Positions 49,587 through 58,740 of a stretch of 64,000 nt of DNA are shown here, in pieces. Where the stretch lies: positions 1 through 64,000 of the forward strand of contig NZ_JACOFR010000002.1 in NCBI RefSeq assembly GCF_019455385.1, in the 5' to 3' direction. The stretch's first letter is position 1; the number at the start of each line of letters is the position of its first letter. Position numbers and translations under genes: made by a program. The notes under the pieces are model-generated. The model was not told where the DNA came from. It made no database searches and saw nothing but the letters and a program-made list of their open reading frames with translations. The DNA comes from Bradyrhizobium sp. BR 10289 (lineage in GTDB: Bacteria > Pseudomonadota > Alphaproteobacteria > Rhizobiales > Xanthobacteraceae).

Positions 49587-51101
49587 ATGAAAATTTCGCA
49601 TGTCATCGCCTCCCTGTCGTTGTTGCTTCTGGCTGCCCTCCCCTCAGGCACGCTCCAGGCCGCCACGAGCGCAGATCAGACTGCGCTGGCGCAAAACATT
49701 TCCAGTTTCGTCGAAGGCATCCGCACGTCGGACCTTGCGAAGGTGAAGTCGACGACGGCGCAAGGCTACCGGCCCGACAGGCAGCCCAAATACGAGATCC
49801 TTTCGCAGCTTGGACAGGTGACGAATGTCCAGATCGGAGACGAGAGGTACATCGCAAAGCAGACCATCGTCGAAGCCACGGTCCAGCACGCCGACGGAAC
49901 CTCGACCTGGAGCTTCAGTATCCGGGACGGAAGCAAGATCCTGGCGGCTGAATTGACCGACGCCGATGTCTATGGCTCCAAGATTCTGGCACCCGCGACG
50001 ACGTCGACGAGACCCTCCACGCGCTACCATCGCCGGTACTCGAGCGCGCGGCGAACCGTGGTGCAGTCCTGCGAGACGGCTCCAGGCTCCTGCAATCGGG
50101 ACGCCCGGCTGGTCGAGTTCTTCTTTGCGACGGATCGCAACATCAAGATCACGAACAACGTCTCGACGCTCGACACCGAGGCACCGCGATTGGGCATCTT
50201 GAGCTATGGCGTCGCCGCCATCCGCATTCCGGAGGACCATGAGCCGGGCCAGATCGAGCTTCCGTCCGAGTGGCACTTCCTCAGCTTCGACTACAAATCG
50301 GCGACCGATGAAACCAAGCATTTTTCCATCAAGCGGCTCGCGGCGACGTCGTATGACGACTGGAAAGAGCTGGTCAAACGGCAAGCCGACCAGTCGCAGA
50401 ACCGCGCCCTCGTCTTCGTGCACGGCTTCAACACCGGCTTCGAGGACGCGCTCTACCGCAACGCGCAGATCGTCTGGGACCTGCAATATCAGGGCGTGTC
50501 GGTGCTGTTCTCCTGGAGCTCGAAGGGCAAAGTGCGCGACTACAATTACGACCAGGACAGCGCCGACATCGCCCAAGCGGAGTTTGCCGAGCTGCTGACC
50601 AAGCTGCGCGACAGCGGCATCGCGCACATCGACGTCATCGTCCATAGCATGGGCAACCGCGTCGTCCTGCCGGCGCTGGATCAATTGGCGCAGCGGTCGA
50701 GCCCTGTCAGGGTGCAGCAGCTGGTCATGGCCGCGCCCGACGTTGCCCGCGACAAATTCATGATCCAGTTTCCCCTAGCCAAGAAGATCGTCGACGGGGC
50801 AACCCTCTACGCCTCGTCCGTCGACAAGGCACTGAAAGCATCGGCTGAGCTGAACGATTTCCCCCGCGCCGGCATGGTCTTCGCCAACGGGCCGGTCCTC
50901 CTCCCCAACCTCGACACGATCGATGTGACCGCGATCGGCGACGAGATCCTCGGCTTGAACCACACGGTGTTCGCCACCAATCGCGCCGTCATGGACGATC
51001 TCAAGCTGCTACTCATCAAGGGAATGAAGCTGCCGCGGCTGTCCCAGGTCAGGCAGTTCCCGGAGCCGCCGCTGGCTGCGGCCTATTGGAAGTACCAGTG
51101 A
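49587..51101 (+). CDS. Exported alpha/beta hydrolase of the DUF900 type
   Basis: 504 residues. A Sec signal ends at about residue 25 (GTLQAA). Residues about 30-130 form a small N-terminal domain with no known family. From residue 170 comes the DUF900/esterase-like domain: VEFFFATDRN, VHGFNTGFEDALYRNAQIVW, VLFSWSSKG, and nucleophile IVHSMGNRVV with serine in the GxSxG-like HSMGN. The last histidine of the triad is probably in GLNHTVF. DUF900 proteins are lipase/esterase-like with unknown substrates. Located in the periplasm. Confidence 0.82.
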   Translation: MKISHVIASLSLLLLAALPSGTLQAATSADQTALAQNISSFVEGIRTSDLAKVKSTTAQGYRPDRQPKYEILSQLGQVTNVQIGDERYIAKQTIVEATVQHADGTSTWSFSIRDGSKILAAELTDADVYGSKILAPATTSTRPSTRYHRRYSSARRTVVQSCETAPGSCNRDARLVEFFFATDRNIKITNNVSTLDTEAPRLGILSYGVAAIRIPEDHEPGQIELPSEWHFLSFDYKSATDETKHFSIKRLAATSYDDWKELVKRQADQSQNRALVFVHGFNTGFEDALYRNAQIVWDLQYQGVSVLFSWSSKGKVRDYNYDQDSADIAQAEFAELLTKLRDSGIAHIDVIVHSMGNRVVLPALDQLAQRSSPVRVQQLVMAAPDVARDKFMIQFPLAKKIVDGATLYASSVDKALKASAELNDFPRAGMVFANGPVLLPNLDTIDVTAIGDEILGLNHTVFATNRAVMDDLKLLLIKGMKLPRLSQVRQFPEPPLAAAYWKYQ

Positions 51102-51141
51102 GACTTGCGACGGCGCTGCCCGATACGGTTCAGCTTCCGGT

Positions 51142-51885
51142 TCAGCTTCCCTTGGGACCGGCCCCTGACCGCGCCTCGCCAAGCCCGGGATTGATGGCCA
51201 GCGACGCGCCGGCGGCGCCGCCGGCTTCATAGGCGGTCATCGACACCATCCGGCCCGCGCTGCGCTGGGTCCGGAGCTTGAGGTCGAGCTTGTCGAACTC
51301 GGCATCGACCACCGAGGTCTTGAGCACCACCAGCCCGCGGCCGGTGCTCTCGCTGACCTGATCGCGGCCGGCCTTGATCGCCACCAGCCTGTCCGCGATC
51401 GACGCCACCATTCCGAGCGCGAAGGAGGCGTTAGCCAGATGCCGCTCCTGGTGCCGAAACCTCGCATAATCGACCGACGTCTTGAAGCGGCCGAGCTCGG
51501 TGCGCACGGCGCCGTCGATCAATTCGGCCAGATAATGCGCGACCTCGACATCGGCGCCGAGGCCGAAGAACACATAGACGTTCTCACCCGCCGCATTCTT
51601 CTCGCGCCAGACCCGGCAATCGCAGAAATGAGCGATGGCGCCGATGCAGTCGTCGATGGGAATTCGCTTCTTGCGATGGGTCTCGAACACTCGCCGTTCG
51701 CATGGCGAGGCGCGCAGCTCGACGTCGGACAGCGACAGATCGTGGCGATCCAGGAGCTCGGCGACCTTGGCGGCGGCCGACAACGCCTCGTCCTCCGTGC
51801 AGCCATTGGCGATGGTCTTGGCGCGCAACGCCTGAATGCGGAGCTTGAGCTTGTCGAGCCCGGCCGGATTGGAGGTTTGGTTCAC
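51142..51885 (-). CDS. DUF2786-domain protein
   Basis: 247 residues with a GTG start at 51885. The N-terminal DUF2786 helix pair is KLKLRIQALRAKTIANGCTE followed by DEALSAAAKVAELLDRHDLS. The middle has CDCRVWREKNAAGENVYVFFG and the family tail HLANASFALGMVASIADRL. The open frame continues to 51960, but that part overlaps the tRNA gene and is excluded. Function unknown; such proteins appear in bacteria and phages. Confidence 0.78.
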   Translation of the reverse strand: MNQTSNPAGLDKLKLRIQALRAKTIANGCTEDEALSAAAKVAELLDRHDLSLSDVELRASPCERRVFETHRKKRIPIDDCIGAIAHFCDCRVWREKNAAGENVYVFFGLGADVEVAHYLAELIDGAVRTELGRFKTSVDYARFRHQERHLANASFALGMVASIADRLVAIKAGRDQVSESTGRGLVVLKTSVVDAEFDKLDLKLRTQRSAGRMVSMTAYEAGGAAGASLAINPGLGEARSGAGPKGS

Positions 51886-51932
51886 GGATGCCCTGTTCGG
51901 GAAAGCCGACCGACGGATCCGGTCGGAGCGAT

Positions 51933-52022
51933 TGGCGGAAGGGGTGGGATTCGAACCCACGGTACCCTTGCGGGCACGCCGGTTTTCAAGACCGGTGCCT
52001 TAAACCACTCGGCCACCCTTCC
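51933..52022 (-). tRNA. tRNA-Ser (anticodon TGA)
   Basis: 90 bases read on the minus strand, from GGAAGGGTGGCCGAG at the 5' end to CCCTTCC-G-CCA at the 3' end. The acceptor stem pairs GGAAGGG with CCCTTCC. The anticodon loop is CTTGAAA, giving TGA, decoding UCA and other UCN codons. The long variable arm (class II) with GCCCGCAAGGGTAC is typical of tRNA-Ser. The T loop contains GGTTCGAATC. CCA is encoded. Confidence 0.97.
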
Positions 52023-52312
52023 AAGTCCGGAACTGCAAACCCGGAATGGCTGTCGCTTAACGCAGTCGGCGGCGCATGGCAACGCGAAGTTGGCGCCCTG
52101 CACGAAGCACCGATCTGTCAGGCGCCCGTCAGGCTGTTCCCTTAGCCTGTTGGCCTCGGCAATTCCGGACACTGGCGGCACCGCCCAGGGCGTCGCCGGT
52201 CGCGAGGCCCGGTTTGGATTCGCCTCCTTCTCCGGGCCTCGTTTGCCGCTCCCAAAAAGAAAACGGCGCCCCGTGTGGAGCGCCGCTTGAACTTGTTCGG
52301 AGTTGGCTCGGC

Positions 52313-52690
52313 TCAGTAGCCGCAGCTCGCGCAGCCCATCTGCACCGGGGCGTAATAGGAATAGCCGGGCGAGACCATCTCGACGCGCTGGCGCGTGGCG
52401 TATTGCGGCGGGATGTGCTGGTACTGGACGCTCGGCGGGGCGACCATCACGGTCTGCGGCACCATCACGGTGCGGTACTGCGCTGGCGTGCGATGCGCGA
52501 CGGTTGCGCCGGGCGACACCATCACGGTCTCGTCGACGGTGCGGTATTGCGGCGCGACGTATTGCTGCTGGTAGCAGGTCTGGCACGGCTGCGGCGGCGC
52601 GTAGCAATTGTAGCAGCCGGCGGAGGCCGCTGACGTCATCGCGATCGCAGCGACGGCAGTGGAGAAAACAACAGCAAGAGTACGAGACAT
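52313..52690 (-). CDS. Secreted Cys/Tyr/Gln-rich repetitive protein
   Basis: 125 residues, signal peptide ending near SAASAG (about 24). The mature part is low in complexity: CYNCYAPPQPCQTCYQQQY, then three degenerate units built on QYRTV / VMVSPG / VMVAPP, ending GCASCGY. The six or seven cysteines sit at both ends. Such proteins are exported and may be attached to the envelope. Start is ATG 52690 or 52693. No defined family; related short proteins are common in Bradyrhizobium. Confidence 0.7.
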   Translation of the reverse strand: MSRTLAVVFSTAVAAIAMTSAASAGCYNCYAPPQPCQTCYQQQYVAPQYRTVDETVMVSPGATVAHRTPAQYRTVMVPQTVMVAPPSVQYQHIPPQYATRQRVEMVSPGYSYYAPVQMGCASCGY

Positions 52691-52861
52691 CATGTGGCGC
52701 CCCAATTGCCCGAAATGGATTTGCGAAGGTCGGCGCATCATACGCCTTAAAATCCAGGGCTGCTGAAGTTCGTCGAGGCATCCTTAATGCGAACGGCCGG
52801 CTTTCGCCGGCCGTTCAGAACTTGTTGACCATGCACGCGCGGTGCTTGCGCGATGCAGCGC

Positions 52862-54712
52862 TTACTTCGCGCGACGCTTCACCTCGCGCACCGCGCCGCG
52901 CGCGGCGCTGGTGGTGAGCGCGGCGTAGGCCTGCAGCGCGGTCGAGACGTTGCGCTTGCGGCCGACGGCCTGCCAGGCGGCATCGCCCTTGGCCTCTTCC
53001 GCGGCACGGCGGCTGGCGAGCTCCTCGTCGGAGACCTCCAGCGTGATGCTGCGGTTCGGGATGTCGATGGCGATGATGTCGCCGGTGCGGACGAGGCCGA
53101 TGTTGCCGCCTTCGGCGGCTTCCGGCGAGAGATGCCCGATCGAGAGGCCCGAGGAGCCGCCGGAGAAGCGGCCGTCGGTGACGAGCGCGCAGGCCTTACC
53201 CAAGCCCATCGATTTCAGATAGCTGGTCGGATACAGCATCTCCTGCATGCCGGGGCCGCCGCGCGGGCCTTCGTAGATGATGACCACGACCTCGCCGGCG
53301 ACGACCTTGCCGCCCAAGATGCCTTCGACCGCGGCGTCCTGGCTTTCGAACACGCGCGCGGGGCCGGAGAACTTCAGGATCGAGGAATCGACGCCGGCGG
53401 TCTTCACGATGCAGCCGTCCTGCGCGAGGTTGCCATAGAGCACGGCGAGGCCGCCGTCCTTGCTGAAGGCGTGGTCGATGTTGCGCACGACGCCCTTCTC
53501 GCGGTCGGTATCGAGCTCGTCGTAGCGGCGCTCCTGGCTGAAGGCGACTTGCGTGGGAATGCCGCCGGGCGAGGCGCGATAGAAGGTCCGCACGGCTTCG
53601 CTCTTGGAGCGCTTGATGTCCCAGCGCTCCAGCGCATCATTCATGGTCGGCGCGTGCACGGTCGAGACCGAGGTGTCGATCAGGCCGGCACGGTCGAGCT
53701 CGCCCAGAATGCCCAAGATGCCGCCGGCGCGATGCACGTCCTCGACGTGAACGTCGGCGACTGAAGGCGCGACCTTGCAGAGCACCGGCACGCGGCGCGA
53801 GAGGCGGTCGATGTCCTGCATGGTGAACTTGACCTCGCCTTCATGGGCGGCGGCCAGGAGATGCAGCACGGTGTTGGTGGATCCGCCCATCGCGATGTCG
53901 AGCGTCATCGCGTTCTCGAACGCCTTGAAGTTGGCGATGTTGCGCGGCAGCACGCTCGCGTCGTCCTGCTCGTAATAGCGGCGGACGAGATCGACGATGG
54001 TGTGGCCGGCCTCGACGAACAGGCGCTTGCGGTCGGCATGGGTGGCGACGACCGTGCCGTTGCCGGGCAGCGCGAGGCCAAGCGCCTCGGTCAGGCAGTT
54101 CATCGAGTTGGCCGTGAACATGCCCGAGCAGGAGCCGCAGGTCGGGCATGCCGAGCGCTCGATCACCTTGACGTCCTCGTCGCTGACCTTGGAGTCGGCC
54201 GCGGCGACCATGGCGTCGATGAGGTCGACGGCCTTGGTCTTGCCGGCCAGCTTGACCTTGCCGGCCTCCATCGGGCCGCCCGAGACGAACACGGCCGGGA
54301 TGTTGAGCCTGAGCGCGGCCATCAGCATGCCGGGCGTGATCTTGTCGCAGTTGGAGATGCAGACGAGGCCGTCGGCGCAGTGCGCGTTGGCCATGTATTC
54401 GACGCTGTCGGCGATCAATTCGCGCGACGGCAGGCTGTAGAGCATGCCGTCATGGCCCATGGCGATGCCGTCGTCGACCGCGATGGTGTTGAATTCCTTG
54501 GCAACGCCGCCCGCCTGCTCGATCTCGCGGGCGACCAGCTGGCCGAGGTCCTTGAGGTGGACGTGGCCGGGCACGAACTGGGTGAAGGAATTGACGACCG
54601 CGATGATCGGCTTGCCGAAATCGCCGTCCTTCATGCCGGTCGCGCGCCAGAGGCCGCGCGCGCCCGCCATGTTGCGGCCGTGGGTGGTGGTGCGGGAGCG
54701 ATAGGCTGGCAT
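52862..54712 (-). CDS. ilvD: Dihydroxy-acid dehydratase
   Basis: 616 residues, the exact usual length of class I IlvD. Iron-sulfur cysteines lie in SNCDKITPG and [17 protein letters not shown]. Other signatures are [17 protein letters not shown] and [15 protein letters not shown]. It converts 2,3-dihydroxy-acids to 2-oxo acids in valine, isoleucine and pantothenate synthesis. Start at 54712 ([14 protein letters not shown]) matches the family. The long frame upstream crosses hairpin repeats and is not coding. Single gene transcript. Confidence 0.97.
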   Translation of the reverse strand: MPAYRSRTTTHGRNMAGARGLWRATGMKDGDFGKPIIAVVNSFTQFVPGHVHLKDLGQLVAREIEQAGGVAKEFNTIAVDDGIAMGHDGMLYSLPSRELIADSVEYMANAHCADGLVCISNCDKITPGMLMAALRLNIPAVFVSGGPMEAGKVKLAGKTKAVDLIDAMVAAADSKVSDEDVKVIERSACPTCGSCSGMFTANSMNCLTEALGLALPGNGTVVATHADRKRLFVEAGHTIVDLVRRYYEQDDASVLPRNIANFKAFENAMTLDIAMGGSTNTVLHLLAAAHEGEVKFTMQDIDRLSRRVPVLCKVAPSVADVHVEDVHRAGGILGILGELDRAGLIDTSVSTVHAPTMNDALERWDIKRSKSEAVRTFYRASPGGIPTQVAFSQERRYDELDTDREKGVVRNIDHAFSKDGGLAVLYGNLAQDGCIVKTAGVDSSILKFSGPARVFESQDAAVEGILGGKVVAGEVVVIIYEGPRGGPGMQEMLYPTSYLKSMGLGKACALVTDGRFSGGSSGLSIGHLSPEAAEGGNIGLVRTGDIIAIDIPNRSITLEVSDEELASRRAAEEAKGDAAWQAVGRKRNVSTALQAYAALTTSAARGAVREVKRRAK

Positions 54713-54861
54713 GGCGGTTTCCGTCCTCGGGTCTGGGGGGCCGGGCGGGAAAATACGGTAGTCGCCTTCAGGCCTTTCCGGCCGGATAGCGCACGGGCGG
54801 AACGGACGCAACGGGAACTTGGGCCGGACAGGGCTCCCCTGCTCCCGGCGCGGGGTCTGGC

Positions 54862-54922
54862 ACGTGCCCCGGACGCAGCGCAGCGTCCCTTCGACGGTGC
54901 GCTGCAGAGCCGGGGCCCACGT
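54862..54922. repeat. Intergenic palindromic repeat, inverted copy B1
   Basis: Arms ACGTG-CCCCGG and CCGGGG-CCCACGT enclose a second pair (GCAGCGCAGCG with TGCGCTGC). Read on the minus strand it gives the same words as copy A at 37-83 (CCCGGCTCTGCAGCGCA and TGCGTCCGGGGC). Together with 54948-54977 it lies between the end of the ABC operon and ilvD. Confidence 0.55.
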
Positions 54923-54947
54923 GGCAGCGAGAACCGTGGCCTCCTGG

Positions 54948-54977
54948 GTCCCGGCTCGCGCTCTGCGCGTCCGGGAC
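54948..54977. repeat. Intergenic palindromic repeat, short copy B2
   Basis: GTCCCGG and CCGGGAC are identical to the arms of copy A, with a shorter loop containing CTCTGCGCGT. It ends 7 bases beyond the stop codon of the ABC permease gene at 54985, i.e. at the 3' end of that minus-strand operon, as copy A does for nitrile hydratase. Confidence 0.6.
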
Positions 54978-54984
54978 ACGAGGC

Positions 54985-55845
54985 CTACTGCAGCGTCGGA
55001 TCGAGCTTGTCGCGCAGCCAGTCGCCGATCACGGAGACCGCCAATGTGGTAACGACGATCGTCGTCGCCGGCGCCAGCATGATCCAGGGCGCGCGGGTCA
55101 GGTACTCCCGGCCGTAGCCGACCATGTTGCCGAGGCTGGTCATCGGCGGCTGGACGCCGAGGCCGAGGAAGGACAGGCCCGATTCCATCAGGATCACCTC
55201 GGGAAAGACCAAGGTGGTCGAGACGATCAGGGTCGAGGCGATATTGGGCAGGATGTGGCGGAGGTAGATCCGTGATGGCGTGGCGCCGAGCTGGCGGACG
55301 GCGGCGGCGTAGCCTTGCGCATTGGCGGAGATGGCGAGGCCGCGCGCGATGCGGGCGTAGCGTTCCCAGCCGAACAGGCCCATCAGGCCGACCAGCAGCG
55401 GCAGCGAATTGCCGAAGAAGGCGAGCACCGCGAGCGCCATGATCAGGAACGGCATGCTGGCCTGGAAGTCGGTCAGCATCAGCACGAACTGCTCGACGCC
55501 CCCGCGAAAATGCGCGGCGAGGAAGCCGAGCATGGTGCCGACCACGGCCGAGATCGCGGTCGCGCCGAACGCGATCAGCAGCGAGATGCGGATCGAGACC
55601 AGAAGGCGCGACAGCACGTCGCGGCCGAGTTCGTCGGTGCCGAGCCAGTGCGCGACATTTCCGGGCGCCGCGAGGCGGTTACGCAGGTCGAGCTGGGTGT
55701 AGCCGTAGGGGGCAATCTTCTCGGCGAAGGCCGCGATGACCAGCATGGCGACGATCCAGCCGATCGCAAGCGCGACCGAGACAGGGATTGCCGGCAAGCT
55801 GATGCGGCGACGGACCGCGGTGTCCTTCAGCGTCGCGTCCGTCAT
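54985..55845 (-). CDS. Peptide/opine-type ABC transporter permease (DppC family)
   Basis: 286 residues with an N-terminal helix and five more. DppC signatures are [20 protein letters not shown] near residue 70 and the coupling loop [21 protein letters not shown], with the C-terminal [20 protein letters not shown]. Start at 55845 overlaps the DppB-like gene by four bases. It is the last gene of the operon. Pairs with the DppB-like permease. Confidence 0.93.
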   Translation of the reverse strand: MTDATLKDTAVRRRISLPAIPVSVALAIGWIVAMLVIAAFAEKIAPYGYTQLDLRNRLAAPGNVAHWLGTDELGRDVLSRLLVSIRISLLIAFGATAISAVVGTMLGFLAAHFRGGVEQFVLMLTDFQASMPFLIMALAVLAFFGNSLPLLVGLMGLFGWERYARIARGLAISANAQGYAAAVRQLGATPSRIYLRHILPNIASTLIVSTTLVFPEVILMESGLSFLGLGVQPPMTSLGNMVGYGREYLTRAPWIMLAPATTIVVTTLAVSVIGDWLRDKLDPTLQ

Positions 55846-56771
55846 GCGTGCGCTCCTTTCGCACGAAGGCGCGGATCGAGGAAGCCGTAAAGAAAGTCGA
55901 CGATGAGGTTCGACGAGACCATGGTCATCGCCACGAGCAGCAGGATGCATTGCACGACGGCGAGGTCGCGATTGGCGACCGCAACGACGAGCAGCCGCCC
56001 TACTCCCGGCCAGGCAAACACGCTCTCGACCACGACAGCCCCCGCAATCAGCGTGCCGACCATGAAGCCCAAAATGGTGACGGTCGGGATCGCCGCATTC
56101 GGCAGCGCATGCGACGTCACGACCTTGCGCCACGGCACGCCCTTGGCGGATGCGGTGCGGATATAGGGCTGGCCCAGCACTTCCAGCATCGCGCTGCGGG
56201 TGAAGCGCGCCAGCACGGCGGCGCCGCCGAGGCTCAGCGTCGTGATCGGCAGAATGGCGTGGCGCCAGCTCTCCTGTCCGCCCGAGGGCAGCCAGCCGAG
56301 CTGCACGGCGAAGACGAGCACGAGCAGCAGCGCGAGCACGAAGCTCGGCACGGTGAAGCCGGCGACCGCCGTCATCATCACGGCGCGATCGACGCCGGAG
56401 CCGCGATGCAGCGCTGCATAGATGCCGGCGGGAACGCCGAGCGCGACCTTGAGGAAGAACGCCGGCAGCGTCAGTGCGAGCGTGGCCGGAATCCGCTCCA
56501 GCACCAGCTCGATCGCGGGCCGTCCGTCGCGCATCGAGCGGCCGAGCTCGCCCTTGGCGATGGCGCCAAAATAGTCGAGATATTGCAGCCAGATGGGATC
56601 ATCGAGGCCCCAGGCCTTGCGGAAGGCGGCGAGGACTTCCGGCGGCGCTTCCGGTCCAAGGATCATCAGCGCGGGATCGCCGGAGAGGCGCAGCACGACG
56701 AAGGCGAAGGTGACGACGAGCACGATCGTCAGCGCCGCACGCCCGATGCGAATGGCGAAATAGCGGCCCAT
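55842..56771 (-). CDS. Peptide/opine-type ABC transporter permease (DppB family)
   Basis: 309 residues from ATG 56771 (GTG 56774 is possible). Six helices. DppB features: RLSGDPALMILGPEAPPEVL, the external part after helix 1, and the loop ...YIRTASAKGVPWRKVVTSHALPNAAIPTVTILG (EAA motif region). It overlaps the ATPase upstream (TGATG) and the DppC-like gene downstream (ATGA), so the whole run is translationally coupled. Confidence 0.93.
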   Translation of the reverse strand: MGRYFAIRIGRAALTIVLVVTFAFVVLRLSGDPALMILGPEAPPEVLAAFRKAWGLDDPIWLQYLDYFGAIAKGELGRSMRDGRPAIELVLERIPATLALTLPAFFLKVALGVPAGIYAALHRGSGVDRAVMMTAVAGFTVPSFVLALLLVLVFAVQLGWLPSGGQESWRHAILPITTLSLGGAAVLARFTRSAMLEVLGQPYIRTASAKGVPWRKVVTSHALPNAAIPTVTILGFMVGTLIAGAVVVESVFAWPGVGRLLVVAVANRDLAVVQCILLLVAMTMVSSNLIVDFLYGFLDPRLRAKGAHA

Positions 56772-57757
56772 CACGCCGCTTCTCGCGTCTCAGCACCCGA
56801 GACGAGATGGCAGGCGACCTGCCTGTCGCCGCCCACACTCGACAAGGCCGGCACCTCGCTCGCGCAGCGCGCGATCGCGCGCGGGCAACGCGGATGGAAC
56901 GCGCAGCCTTGCGGCCGCGCGGCCGGGTTCGGCGGATCGCCCGCCAGCACGATACGGCCGGCGCTACGGCGACCCGGTGCGGGTGACGCAGAGACCAGAG
57001 CCTGCGTGTACGGATGCTCGGGACGCGCAAACAGGTCGTCCGCGCTGCCGATCTCAACGATGCGGCCGAGATACATCACGGCGACGTTGTTGCTGATCTG
57101 CCTGACGACGCGGAGGTCGTGGCTGATGAACAGCAGCGTCAGCCCAAGCTGCGCCTGGAGATCGCACAGCAGGTTCACCACCTGCGCCTGGATCGAAACG
57201 TCGAGTGCGCTGACCGGCTCGTCGCACACGAGAAAATCAGGTTTTGTGGCGAGCGCCCGCGCCAGCACGATGCGCTGGCGCTGCCCACCCGAGAGCGCGC
57301 CTGGATAGCGCGCGCCATGGGCCGGCGTCAGCTCGACGGCGCGCAGCAATTCGCGCACCCGGTCCTCGCGCTCGGCGATCGTGCCGACGCCGTGAATGTC
57401 CAGCGGCTCGCGGATCTGGGCGGCGACCGGCAGGCGCCGGTCCAGTGCGCCCAGGGGGTCCTGGAAGATCATCTGCATGCGCGCGCGCTGCGCACGCCAG
57501 GCGGCTGTTCCAGGTGCGGCCATCGGCTTGCCGTCGAACCGCACCTCGCCGCGATCGGGTGGCTCGAGGCCGAGCACGATGCGGCCCGTGGTGGATTTGC
57601 CTGAGCCGGATTCGCCGACGAGGCCCAGTATCTCGCCTTTGCGGATCGTCAGCGACACGCCATCGACGGCATGCACCGCGGTGCTACGACCGAACATGCC
57701 GGAGCGCATCGCATAGCTGCGCGAGATCGCGGACACTTCGACGAGCGGCGGGCTCAT
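56771..57757 (-). CDS. ABC transporter ATP-binding protein (DppF/OppF type)
   Basis: 328 residues. Walker [13 protein letters not shown], signature LSGGQRQRIVLAR, Walker B FLVCDEPVSALDVS, H-loop FISHDLRVV. The C-terminal cysteine cluster (GCAFHPRCPRAIARC) matches the iron-sulfur or disulfide extension of Opp/Dpp ATPases. Start 57757 gives a four-base overlap with the other ATPase gene; the frame extends to 57901 but inside that gene. Confidence 0.94.
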   Translation of the reverse strand: MSPPLVEVSAISRSYAMRSGMFGRSTAVHAVDGVSLTIRKGEILGLVGESGSGKSTTGRIVLGLEPPDRGEVRFDGKPMAAPGTAAWRAQRARMQMIFQDPLGALDRRLPVAAQIREPLDIHGVGTIAEREDRVRELLRAVELTPAHGARYPGALSGGQRQRIVLARALATKPDFLVCDEPVSALDVSIQAQVVNLLCDLQAQLGLTLLFISHDLRVVRQISNNVAVMYLGRIVEIGSADDLFARPEHPYTQALVSASPAPGRRSAGRIVLAGDPPNPAARPQGCAFHPRCPRAIARCASEVPALSSVGGDRQVACHLVSGAETREAA

Positions 57758-58737
57758 TCGGCGGCGATCCCAAGCAGCGCGTGGCGCGACGCCTCGGCGC
57801 GGATGCAGGCGACAACGCGATCCTCCGCGATCGGTGCCAGGGGTGGCGCTGCAAGAGCGCACGGTTCGGCGGCGAGCGTGCAGCGCGGCGCGAAGGCGCA
57901 TCCGCTCGGCATGTGCGCGGGATCGGGCACGGTGCCGGGAATAGCCGTCAGGCGGCGGCGCGGACCATCAAGCGGCGGCAGCGCGCCGATCAGGCCCTGC
58001 GCATAGGGATGCACGGGGTCGGCGAAGAGCTGGTTGCTGGGCGCCTGCTCGACGATGCGGCCGGCATACATCACCGCGACGCGGTCGCAGTTTTCGGCGA
58101 CGACGCCGAGATCGTGGCTGATCAGGACTAGCGCCATGCTCATCTCGCGGCGGATGGTCGAGAGCAGCTCGAGAATCTGGGCCTGGATGGTGGCATCGAG
58201 CGCCGTGGTCGGCTCGTCCGCGATCAAGAGGTCCGGATTTCCGGCCACCGCCATCGCGATCATGATGCGCTGAACCTGGCCGCCGGAGAATTCATGCGGA
58301 TAGGCAGAGAGCCGCCGGCCTGCGTCGGGAATGCCGACGAGATTGAGCAGCCGCAGCGCTTCGGCCTTGATGGCCTCGCCCGAGAGATTGCGATGCAGTG
58401 CCAGGGCTTCGCAGAGCTGCTTGCGGATGGTCAGCACCGGATTGAGCGCGCTCGCGGGGTCCTGGAAGATCATGGCGACCCGCCCGCCCCTGACCTGGTC
58501 GAGCTCGGACGCGGGCGCACCCAGCAGTTCGCGTCCATCGAGCCGCACCGAGCCCGAGACTTTTGCATGCCGCGGCAGCAGGCCGAGCGCGGCAAGCCAG
58601 GTGACTGACTTGCCAGATCCGGACTCGCCGACGAGGCCGAGGGCCTCGCCTTTGCCAAGTGCGAGATCGACGCCGCGCAGCACCGGCACGCCGTTGAAGG
58701 CGACGCTGAGACCTTCAATGCTGACCAGCGGCGTCAT
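57754..58737 (-). CDS. ABC transporter ATP-binding protein (DppD/OppD type)
   Basis: 327 residues. Walker [14 protein letters not shown] (SVT as in DppD), signature [13 protein letters not shown], Walker [16 protein letters not shown]-loop LISHDLGVV. The C-terminal cysteine region is [15 protein letters not shown]. It forms a heterodimeric ATPase with the preceding product. It starts 3 bases after the solute-binding gene stop. Confidence 0.94.
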   Translation of the reverse strand: MTPLVSIEGLSVAFNGVPVLRGVDLALGKGEALGLVGESGSGKSVTWLAALGLLPRHAKVSGSVRLDGRELLGAPASELDQVRGGRVAMIFQDPASALNPVLTIRKQLCEALALHRNLSGEAIKAEALRLLNLVGIPDAGRRLSAYPHEFSGGQVQRIMIAMAVAGNPDLLIADEPTTALDATIQAQILELLSTIRREMSMALVLISHDLGVVAENCDRVAVMYAGRIVEQAPSNQLFADPVHPYAQGLIGALPPLDGPRRRLTAIPGTVPDPAHMPSGCAFAPRCTLAAEPCALAAPPLAPIAEDRVVACIRAEASRHALLGIAAE

Positions 58738-58740
58738 GCC

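Noticed and set aside
51886..51960. N-terminal extension of the DUF2786 protein starting at 51960
   Set aside because: The first codons read through the 3' end of tRNA-Ser (typical GSNPTPS artefact). The start was moved to GTG 51885.
52862..54979. Longer start for IlvD (705 codons)
   Set aside because: The extra N-terminal part translates the hairpin repeats and is absent from IlvD enzymes, which start near [13 protein letters not shown].
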